This document shows positions 5,435 to 10,938 of a stretch of DNA of 11,136 bases, piece by piece (the first letter of the stretch is position 1; every line of letters starts with the position of its first letter). The notes below the pieces were generated by a model. The model had not been told where the DNA came from and made no database searches. It saw only the letters and a list, made by a program, of their open reading frames with translations. Origin of the DNA: WS-7 sp035635575 (GTDB taxonomy: Bacteria; Eisenbacteria; RBG-16-71-46; SZUA-252); the NCBI GenBank assembly GCA_035635575.1, contig DASQAV010000142.1, forward strand, positions 1-11,136. Direction: 5' to 3'. The translations under genes and the position numbers were made by a program.

Positions 5435-7702
5435 ATGCTTCGCTGGATCGTGCGTTACACGAGATGGCTTCATACACGGTGGCCCGCCGGCACCGTGGAG
5501 CCGCTGCCCCGGGCGGGCCGTGACGGAGCGACCAGCGTGCCCGGTGTGTCCATCTCGGGCGACCTCACGGGGATCCCGCTATTGAAATTCGCGCTCGATT
5601 CGGGCGCCAGGGTGGCGGCCACGGCCGCCGCGGAGCTGAAGCGCGAGCCACGCGCACCGGCCGCGCAGAGCGCGGCGGGGAGCGGTGCGCCCGGAACGAC
5701 TCTCGACCTCGCGATCGTCGGCGCCGGCGTCTCGGGAATGGCCGCGGCGGTCGAGGCGCGAAGGCAGGGACTTCGATTCGAGATCCTCGAGGGGACGGAG
5801 CCATTCTCCACCCTCATCAATTTTCCGAAGGCGAAGCCGATCTACACCTACCCCTTGGCCATGAAGCCCGCGGGCGAGGTCCAGGTAAGCGCTCAGGTGA
5901 AGGAAGCCCTGGTCGAGGAGCTGAAGGCTCAGACGGAGCGCGCCGGGATCGTGCCCACGCCGGGGCGCGCGGAGCGTGTCGAGAGAAGCGGATCCCGCCT
6001 GGGCGTTCGTCTCGAGGGCGGTGACTTCCTCGGCGCGCGCCGGGTGCTGGTCGCGATCGGGCGGAGCGGGGACTTCCGGAAGCTCGGAGTCCCCGGCGAG
6101 AGCCTCGACAAGGTGTACAACCGGCTCCACGATCCCAAGGACTTTTCCGGACAGGAGGTGCTCGTCGTGGGCGGCGGCGATTCCGCGCTCGAGGCGGCGA
6201 TCGCGCTCGTCATGGCCGGCGCACACGTTACGCTCTCCTACCGCCGCGGGGAATTCGTGCGCGCCAAGCCCGAGAATCTGGAGAAGCTCCAGGCCCTCCT
6301 GCGCGGCGGCTCGATTCAGCTTCGTCTGGACACGCGCGTGAAGGAGATCCGCCCGAGCGAGGTCGTGCTCGCGGGCGAAGGTGAGCGCCTGGAGACGCTT
6401 CCGAACGACGTGGTGTTCCCCATGCTCGGCCGCGAAGCCCCGCTGGAGTTCTTCCGGAAGAGCGGGATCCGGATCGCGGGAGAGATGCGCGCTCCGCAAT
6501 GGATCGGCCTTTCGCTCTTCGTCCTCTTCTGCGCGTGGCTCTACAACTGGAAATCGGGCGGCTCCATGTCGCAGCTCTTCGCGGACCGCCAGTGGTTTCC
6601 GTTCAACCTCCCCGACATCCTGAGCCGGATCGGTGGGACCGTCGCGGCCGACGCGCGAAGACCCCAGAGCCTGATCGGCACGATCGCGATCAGCGCTTCG
6701 GGTCCCGCCTTCTGGTACACGCTCGCCTACTCGACGGTCATCGTGGTGTTCGGCTTCCGGCGAATCATGAGGCGCAGGACTCCGTACGTCACGCTTCAGA
6801 CGGCGACGCTCATGGCGGTCCAGGTGCTTCCGCTCTTTCTCCTGCCCGAGATCATCCTCCCGCAGCTTGCGTATCATCGGTTGCTTCCACAAGGGTTGCT
6901 GGACGCGCTCTTCCCGGTGGTGAGCTACGGACACGGAAGGGAGTTCTGGCGCGCCTACGGCCTCATCCTCGCGTGGCCTCTCAACGTCTACAACGTGTTC
7001 ACGCACGATCCCCTGTGGTGGTGGATCGGGATCAGCATCCTCCAGACGCTCGTGCTGATTCCGCTCGGGATCTACTTCTTTGGAAAAGGGGTCTACTGCG
7101 GATGGATCTGCTCCTGCGGCGCGATGGCGGAGACGCTGGGGGACACCCACCGCGAGAAGATGCCGCACGGACCCTTCTGGAATCGCGCGAACATGGCCGG
7201 GCAGGGGGTCCTCCTCATCGCGGTTCTGATTCTGATCCTCCGCATCGTGGGATGGATCCTCCCCGACGGAAACGCGATCGATTCCATCTTCGATCCGTTT
7301 CTGAAAGCGCCGTACAAGTGGTTCGTGGACGTGTTCCTGGCGGGCGTGGTCGGCTACGGGCTCTACTTCTGGTTCTCGGGACGCGTCTGGTGCCGGTTCC
7401 TGTGCCCGCTCGCCGCGCTGATGCACATCTACGCGCGGTTCAGCCGATTCGCGATCGTGCCGGACAAGAAGAAATGCATCTCGTGCAACGTGTGCACCTC
7501 GGTCTGCCACCAGGGCATCGACGTCATGAACTTCGCCAACAAGGGCCTCCCCATGCAGGATCCCGAATGCGTCCGCTGCTCCGCGTGCGTCCAGAGCTGC
7601 CCCACGGGGGTGCTCCAGTTCGGCCAGGTCGACCGCGGCGGCAAGACCATCAAGCTGGATCTCCTGCCCGCCTCGCCGGTGGTCATGAGGGAAGGGTCCT
7701 GA
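5435..7702 (+). CDS. Flavin NAD(P)H oxidoreductase fused to NapH/CcoG-type [4Fe-4S] membrane protein
   Basis: This 755-aa fusion probably passes electrons from NAD(P)H through FAD to iron-sulfur clusters at the membrane. Residues 35-69 (VPGVSISGDLTG and following) resemble the C-terminal FAD motif of thioredoxin-reductase-like proteins. The Rossmann motif GAGVSG is at 96-101, the NAD(P) motif VGGGDSALE at 245-253 and LGRE at 331-334. No cysteine occurs before residue 366, so the CxxC of thioredoxin reductase is missing. Hydrophobic segments at about 355-370, 426-441, 455-475, 531-549, 590-608 and 630-648 form the NapH-like part, with CGWICSCG (555-562) and CRFLCP (653-658). Two ferredoxin motifs follow: C681, C684, C687, C691 and C712, C715, C718, C722-P. 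The ATG at 5435 is preceded by GAGAGGGGAG; an in-frame TTG at 5414 is less likely. The radical SAM gene begins one base after the stop. Confidence 0.88.
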   Translation: MLRWIVRYTRWLHTRWPAGTVEPLPRAGRDGATSVPGVSISGDLTGIPLLKFALDSGARVAATAAAELKREPRAPAAQSAAGSGAPGTTLDLAIVGAGVSGMAAAVEARRQGLRFEILEGTEPFSTLINFPKAKPIYTYPLAMKPAGEVQVSAQVKEALVEELKAQTERAGIVPTPGRAERVERSGSRLGVRLEGGDFLGARRVLVAIGRSGDFRKLGVPGESLDKVYNRLHDPKDFSGQEVLVVGGGDSALEAAIALVMAGAHVTLSYRRGEFVRAKPENLEKLQALLRGGSIQLRLDTRVKEIRPSEVVLAGEGERLETLPNDVVFPMLGREAPLEFFRKSGIRIAGEMRAPQWIGLSLFVLFCAWLYNWKSGGSMSQLFADRQWFPFNLPDILSRIGGTVAADARRPQSLIGTIAISASGPAFWYTLAYSTVIVVFGFRRIMRRRTPYVTLQTATLMAVQVLPLFLLPEIILPQLAYHRLLPQGLLDALFPVVSYGHGREFWRAYGLILAWPLNVYNVFTHDPLWWWIGISILQTLVLIPLGIYFFGKGVYCGWICSCGAMAETLGDTHREKMPHGPFWNRANMAGQGVLLIAVLILILRIVGWILPDGNAIDSIFDPFLKAPYKWFVDVFLAGVVGYGLYFWFSGRVWCRFLCPLAALMHIYARFSRFAIVPDKKKCISCNVCTSVCHQGIDVMNFANKGLPMQDPECVRCSACVQSCPTGVLQFGQVDRGGKTIKLDLLPASPVVMREGS

Positions 7703-7703
7703 G

Positions 7704-8603
7704 ATGAAGCTGAGCCCCGGCGTACCCGAACGCCTCGCGCCCGCCGAGGGACCCCTCGTCCGGTTCCGCTCGCTGGACACCGTGTGGATCCAGATCACCG
7801 GCACCCTCTGCAACATCGCCTGCCGCCACTGCTTCGTGAGCGCCGGTCCGAAGAGCGACTCGATTTCCGTCATGACCCGCGCTCAGGTGGAGTCCGCCCT
7901 GGAAGACGCTGCGGGCCTGGGGGCGCGCGACGCCTACTTCACCGGCGGGGAGCCGTTTCTCCATCCCGAGATCCGGGAGCTCGTGGACTTCGCGCTCCAG
8001 CGCATGCCGCTCACGATACTCACGAACGCGCTCCTCATCGACGACGCCCTGGCGGCCTGGATCGGAGATCGGTTCCGGAGCAGCCGTTATTCCTTCGACA
8101 TCCGGGTGAGCCTGGACGGGACCACGGCGGAGCAGAACGACCGCGTGAGAGGGCGGGGCGTGTACACATCCGTCGTGGAATCGCTGAGGCGGCTCGGGGA
8201 CGCCGGCGTCTCGCCGGTCGTGACCGTGGTGGAGCACGAGGATGCGCTCCGGGCCGCGGAGTCGAGAATCGAGTTCACGGAATTCCTGCGAGGATTGGGG
8301 CTGGCCCGGCCCCGGGTGAAATTCCTCCCCTTGCTTCGGATCGGAAGGGAAGAGGCTCGCACGCGAGGATACGGCGCGGCGGAACGGCTGGGTCCGGAGG
8401 CGCTCGCGCCCGAGATCGAGGATTCCTTGATCTGCGGGGCCAGCCGCACCGTGACCGCGCACGGAGTCTGGACGTGCCCCATCCTGGTCGAGCGGCCCGA
8501 GGCGCGGCTTGGAGATTCCCTCCTCGAGTCGGAGCGCGGGATCCGGCTGCGCTGGAGCGCGTGTCACACCTGCGTGGCGGACGGCCTCCGCTGCGCGACC
8601 TAG
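7704..8603 (+). CDS. Radical SAM enzyme with a short SPASM/twitch-like C-terminus
   Basis: This 299-aa protein is a radical S-adenosylmethionine enzyme. The cluster-binding motif C36-NIA-C40-RH-C43 lies in a typical TLCNIACRHCF context. TGGEPFLHPE (80-89) is the SAM-amino-group motif, and TILTNA (104-109) and VSLDG (135-139) are further strands of the barrel. The C-terminal part has five more cysteines: C244, C258 (spaced CX9GX3C), C287, C290 and C297. This resembles a reduced SPASM or twitch domain that could hold one auxiliary cluster. Such enzymes often modify peptides or proteins; no precursor peptide gene was seen nearby. The start has a GAGGGAAGGG site and lies one base after the flavoprotein fusion, so co-expression is very likely. 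The stop codon overlaps that of the convergent lipoprotein gene. The reaction and substrate are unknown. Confidence 0.9.
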   Translation: MKLSPGVPERLAPAEGPLVRFRSLDTVWIQITGTLCNIACRHCFVSAGPKSDSISVMTRAQVESALEDAAGLGARDAYFTGGEPFLHPEIRELVDFALQRMPLTILTNALLIDDALAAWIGDRFRSSRYSFDIRVSLDGTTAEQNDRVRGRGVYTSVVESLRRLGDAGVSPVVTVVEHEDALRAAESRIEFTEFLRGLGLARPRVKFLPLLRIGREEARTRGYGAAERLGPEALAPEIEDSLICGASRTVTAHGVWTCPILVERPEARLGDSLLESERGIRLRWSACHTCVADGLRCAT

Positions 8604-9985
8604 GGCCTCCGGCCCGAGACGGTTCTCGGCTCGCTCCCGTCCAGATCCCGGAGCGTCCGCGTCAGGGGCTCCCATACCTGGCAGTAGGCCAGCCTCACCA
8701 GCTCGCCCTCCGACGGCACGTCCCCCAGGAACACCGCGCGATTGTTCGCCCAGAGCGACCAGTCGTCCTGGTACCGCGATTCGTAGCCCCGGGAGCGCTG
8801 CGCGCGCGACCGCTTGATGAGATCCGTCAGCTTCCAGTCGCCGCAGCGGTTTCCCCAGTCCGACTCCACGCGCTCGGCGCGCTTGGGATCGGCCTTCTCC
8901 ACGTCCGGGGGAATGAGGCAGTAGTCGCCCTCGTCTCCATCCACGGGCGCCGACGTGAAGATGGCGTGCGCCGCGGCCCGAAGCGTCCCCGAGTTTCCCA
9001 GGATCACCGAGCCGTCCTGCACGTCCACGATCTCGTACTCGAACCCTACCGTCAGCTCACGATCGCGGGTCAGAACCTCGATCGTTCCCTCGATGTAGCG
9101 CTCGCGCGACTTTCCGGCCTCGTCCTTGTCCTCGATCTTGCGATAGACCGGCTGGGTGAAGTTGCCGGTATTGGTGCTCGTGCGCATTCCGTAGAAGCGG
9201 CCCACGATGACCCGGTCCGCGCCGAGCTCGCGCCCGATGCGCGCCGCCACGCGGCGGCCCAGGTGATCGAGGAGCGAGATCGGCACTGCCTGGTACACGC
9301 GCTCCCGAGGTAGAAGATCGGTGAAGCGGAAGTCCGCCCCTTCGGTTCGACGCTGGAGCTCCACGTACGCCCGATCGGAGAACTCCTTCGAGAGCGCCGT
9401 GAGATCGGTCTCGTTCGCGAAGGGCAGGAGCGCCACGCGGGGAAGCGCCTCGTCATAGGCCTGCTGCATCCGGCGCGTCACGTCGAGGTAGCGAGGCTCG
9501 AAGGCGTGCGAGAGCTCGAATCCGTCGTAGGCGCGCTTGGGAGATCCGTCCTGCAGGTCCGCCGTGGCCTCCCGGTAGGTGATGCTCGCCGCGGATCTCC
9601 GGATGGCCGCTTCGTCGCGGTCGAAATCGGGATCGGGCGGGAGCACGATCCGGTACTGGAGGAGCTCGTCGCGGAACGTGTCGAGTGCGAGCGAGCGCTT
9701 CGCGGCCGCCACGGTGTCGCGCGCCGCCAGCCCACGGATCTCGACCACTCGCTCCTGCATGAGCTGTCCCGCAGCCTGCGTCATCGCGGCCCGCGCTCGC
9801 CGGTTCTCCGGCTCTTTCCGGAGCGCGCGCGCCGCCTTCTGATACGCCTTCTCGACCTCGCCCTTCTGGTAGGCCTTTTCGCTCTGCTGGGCGAGCTTGT
9901 TCGGACCCGCGCAGGACAGCGTGAATGCAGCGGTTACCATGAGTGCCAGAAAGAGACGTGCCCTGAATCCCATTCGATCGTTCAT
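8600..9985 (-). CDS. Lipoprotein with TPR-like N-terminus and CsgG/LpoB-like domain
   Basis: This 461-aa protein is probably anchored to a membrane by lipid at Cys25. Its signal (RARLFLALMVTAAFTLSC) is good, but the lipobox TLSC departs from the usual LAGC. Residues 31-80 form helical TPR-like units, with EKAYQK repeated nine residues apart (36-41 and 45-50) before ALRKEPEN. From about 182 a CsgG/LpoB/TolB-N-type domain is seen: PRVALLPFANETD (182-194), a helix, LLPRERVYQAV (224-234), then RIGRELGADRVIVGRFYG (249-266). These match the usual order of a beta strand with 'PF.N', the R-E-R loop and the GAD-x-hhxG strand. The remainder (about 297-461) is not assigned. Roles of relatives include secretion-pore building and activation of envelope enzymes; none can be named here. 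The ATG is set by a strong GGAGG five bases upstream. Confidence 0.75.
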   Translation of the reverse strand: MNDRMGFRARLFLALMVTAAFTLSCAGPNKLAQQSEKAYQKGEVEKAYQKAARALRKEPENRRARAAMTQAAGQLMQERVVEIRGLAARDTVAAAKRSLALDTFRDELLQYRIVLPPDPDFDRDEAAIRRSAASITYREATADLQDGSPKRAYDGFELSHAFEPRYLDVTRRMQQAYDEALPRVALLPFANETDLTALSKEFSDRAYVELQRRTEGADFRFTDLLPRERVYQAVPISLLDHLGRRVAARIGRELGADRVIVGRFYGMRTSTNTGNFTQPVYRKIEDKDEAGKSRERYIEGTIEVLTRDRELTVGFEYEIVDVQDGSVILGNSGTLRAAAHAIFTSAPVDGDEGDYCLIPPDVEKADPKRAERVESDWGNRCGDWKLTDLIKRSRAQRSRGYESRYQDDWSLWANNRAVFLGDVPSEGELVRLAYCQVWEPLTRTLRDLDGSEPRTVSGRRP

Positions 9986-9990
9986 GATTC

Positions 9991-9995
9991 CCTCC
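9991..9995 (-). promoter_or_regulatory. Shine-Dalgarno site of the CsgG-like lipoprotein gene
   Basis: GGAGG on the minus strand lies five bases before the ATG at 9983-9985. It decides this start over an in-frame extension of 51 codons that would remove the signal peptide from the N-terminus. Confidence 0.8.
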
Positions 9996-10026
9996 GTGTC
10001 GCTCACCAATCGGCAGGATGTCCTAC

Positions 10027-10036
10027 ATCTATAGAT
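10027..10036. promoter_or_regulatory. Palindrome ATCTATAGAT in the divergent intergenic region
   Basis: This perfect 10-bp palindrome gives a TATAGAT sequence, close to a -10 element, on both strands. A small inverted repeat GATGT-CCT-ACATC (10017-10029) overlaps its left end. It may be an operator or a -10 element for the minus-strand lipoprotein gene; no well-spaced -35 element was found on either strand. Confidence 0.35.
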
Positions 10037-10060
10037 ACTTGTGAGGTGATGAAGGTGGGA

Positions 10061-10076
10061 TGGCAAGAGATTGGCA
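10061..10076 (+). promoter_or_regulatory. Candidate sigma-54 (-24/-12) promoter
   Basis: TGGCAAGAGATTGGCA matches the sigma-54 consensus TGGCACG-N4-TTGCW at 10 of 12 fixed positions, with GG (10062-10063) and GC (10074-10075) at exactly the required spacing. Start of transcription would fall near 10087, in front of the 10150 gene. The same bases can be read as two imperfect 11-bp tandem repeats (TGGCAAGAGAT, TGGCAAATGAT; 10061-10082), so the match may be a by-product of a repeat. No enhancer-binding protein gene is in the window. Confidence 0.35.
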
Positions 10077-10080
10077 AATG

Positions 10081-10138
10081 ATGGTAGGTTTTCGCCAAAC
10101 CCCAGGCGGCTCCCGCCGCCAGTACGGAACCCTACCAT
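10081..10138 (+). promoter_or_regulatory. Nested inverted repeats in the leader of the 10150 gene
   Basis: ATGGTAGG (10081-10088) is the exact reverse complement of CCTACCAT (10131-10138). Inside lie two further hairpins: GGTTT-TCGCC-AAACC (10087-10101) and GGCGGC-TCCC-GCCGCC (10105-10120). The outer right arm ends directly at the ribosome binding site (10139). It does not match a riboswitch class I can recall. If transcription starts near 10087 only the two inner hairpins are in the RNA, and the outer arms would then be a DNA operator. Confidence 0.45.
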
Positions 10139-10144
10139 GGAGGT
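10139..10144 (+). promoter_or_regulatory. Shine-Dalgarno site that fixes the GTG start at 10150
   Basis: GGAGGT lies five bases before GTG at 10150-10152. It is a near-perfect anti-16S match and supports a GTG start for the small membrane protein. Confidence 0.8.
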
Positions 10145-10149
10145 GAAGC

Positions 10150-10578
10150 GTGGCCAGGATCAACAACGGTCGCGTCATCCTGGGTGGACTCCTCGCCGGT
10201 CTCGTCATCAACGTCGTCAGCATTCTTTGCAATTCTCTGCTCACCGGGAAGAAGCTCATGCAAGCACAGCAGGCGGGCCACCTCTTGCAGCAGCCGCGCT
10301 TTCCCTTCATTCCCGCATGGCTGTTCGTGATGTTCCTGGTGGGGATCGCCCTGGTCTGGCTCTACGCGGCGGTTCGGCCGAGGCTGGGGCCGGGTCCCGG
10401 CACGGCACTCAAGATCGGGATTCTGGTTGGGCTCCTCATGGGCGTTCCCGACAACATGGCGAACGCGGCGTGGGGCATTTCCGGGCGCTACCTGCCGACC
10501 ATGTGGATGCTGGAGCATCTGATCGGCTGTGCGCTGGGCACGCTGATCGGCGCGTGGGCGTACAAGGAACAGCCGTAG
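10150..10578 (+). CDS. Small four-helix membrane protein of unknown function
   Basis: This 142-aa protein starts with GTG after a strong ribosome binding site. Four hydrophobic segments are seen at about 8-30 (starting RVILGGLLAGLVINVV), 54-75, 85-107 and 115-137, with short loops and a Lys-Glu-Gln-Pro end. A loop of about 20 residues between helices 1 and 2 is Gln-rich (MQAQQAGHLLQQ). Conserved-looking residues inside the membrane include Asn21, Asn28, Asp101, Asn102, Asn105 and Glu122. The opening R-V-I-L-G-G-L-L-A-G pattern recurs, as I remember it, in unnamed membrane proteins from uncultured phyla, but I cannot name a family or a function. The gene is divergent from the CsgG-like lipoprotein gene, has a structured leader, and ends one base from the end of an open frame on the other strand. 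Confidence 0.8.
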   Translation: MARINNGRVILGGLLAGLVINVVSILCNSLLTGKKLMQAQQAGHLLQQPRFPFIPAWLFVMFLVGIALVWLYAAVRPRLGPGPGTALKIGILVGLLMGVPDNMANAAWGISGRYLPTMWMLEHLIGCALGTLIGAWAYKEQP

Positions 10579-10579
10579 G

Positions 10580-10747
10580 CTACTTCCCGTCGCCGTCGAT
10601 GAGGTTTCCGATGCTGCCCAGAATGGAGCCCTCTTCGCGCCTGCGCCCGCCCGTCTGAGGCGCCGCCGCCTTGATGCGGCTGGCCAGGCGGCTGAAGGGT
10701 AGCGACTGGAGCCAGATCCTTGCGGGTCGGTCCCAACGCTCGGCACT
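10580..10747 (-). CDS. 55-codon open frame lacking a start codon, possible frameshift tail of the Arc-like gene
   Basis: In the minus-strand frame one base past the Arc-like frame, 55 sense codons run to a TAG at 10580-10582. Codon third positions are strongly G or C, as in the real genes, and the peptide looks natural: RIWLQSLPFSRLASRIKAAA, then an Arg/Glu segment, then SILGSIGNLIDGDGK at the end. This frame is open back to a TGA at 10841-10843, yet contains no ATG, GTG or TTG in the whole stretch. Translation would need a +1 shift at CCC-TAG, the end of the Arc-like gene. It may equally be the remnant of a gene broken by a small deletion, or a sequencing error, or not coding. No family is recognised. 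Confidence 0.3.
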   Translation of the reverse strand, partial: SAERWDRPARIWLQSLPFSRLASRIKAAAPQTGGRRREEGSILGSIGNLIDGDGK

Positions 10748-10931
10748 AGGGAGGCGTCTCGCGCTCCCGGCGGGGCCGCTTCCGCCTCTCGCGCCCCGCG
10801 TCCCGCACCGCCTGCGCCAGCAGGAACTCGATCTGCCCGTTCACGCTCCGGAGCTCGTCTTGGGCCCACTGCTCGAGGCTCTCCCAGAGCTCCGGGCTGA
10901 TCCGCAGTAGAAAGGCTTTCCGCTCCGCCAC
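10746..10931 (-). CDS. Arc-like (ribbon-helix-helix) small protein, 61 aa
   Basis: This small protein fits the Arc/CopG-type family often labelled Arc-family or HicB-like antitoxin. The start, KAFLLRISPELWESLEQWA (5-23), has the pattern of a beta strand (KAFLLRI) followed by a first helix; DELRSVNGQIEFLLAQAVR (25-43) has the 'S-x-N-G-Q-I-E-x-L-L' second helix typical of Arc. A basic tail follows (RERRKRPRRERE). The start codon is GTG at 10929-10931, 7 nt after the SPFH stop, with only a weak AGG before it. No toxin gene is adjacent, so an antitoxin role is doubtful; a DNA-binding role or a partner role with SPFH fits better. I recall this small protein next to SPFH genes in other genomes. Its stop codon may be a frameshift site (see findings). 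Confidence 0.82.
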   Translation of the reverse strand: MAERKAFLLRISPELWESLEQWAQDELRSVNGQIEFLLAQAVRDAGRERRKRPRRERETPP

Positions 10932-10938
10932 CCGGGGC

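Noticed and set aside
5579..7873. Very long open frame on the minus strand (764 codons) opposite the flavoprotein fusion
   Set aside because: The translation is Arg/Asp/Glu/His-rich with no recognisable domain, and the plus strand has all the motifs of a real protein. Long antisense frames are common at high GC.
7784..9313. 509-codon plus-strand frame across the radical SAM gene and lipoprotein gene
   Set aside because: It runs through two genes with clear motifs in other frames and has a low-complexity Arg-rich composition.
10087..10138. Idea that the 10150 leader is a known riboswitch (fluoride, c-di-GMP, preQ1 or glutamine)
   Set aside because: The stems do not carry the conserved core bases of any of these classes as I remember them.
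10488..10736. 82-codon minus-strand frame starting at TTG 10734-10736
   Set aside because: It is out of phase with the gene-like frame at 10580-10747, is Gln/Gly/Arg-rich, and continues antisense into the membrane protein gene.
10746..10931. Reading the Arc-like gene as half of a HicAB toxin-antitoxin pair
   Set aside because: No HicA-like or other toxin gene lies next to it; the neighbour is an SPFH gene.
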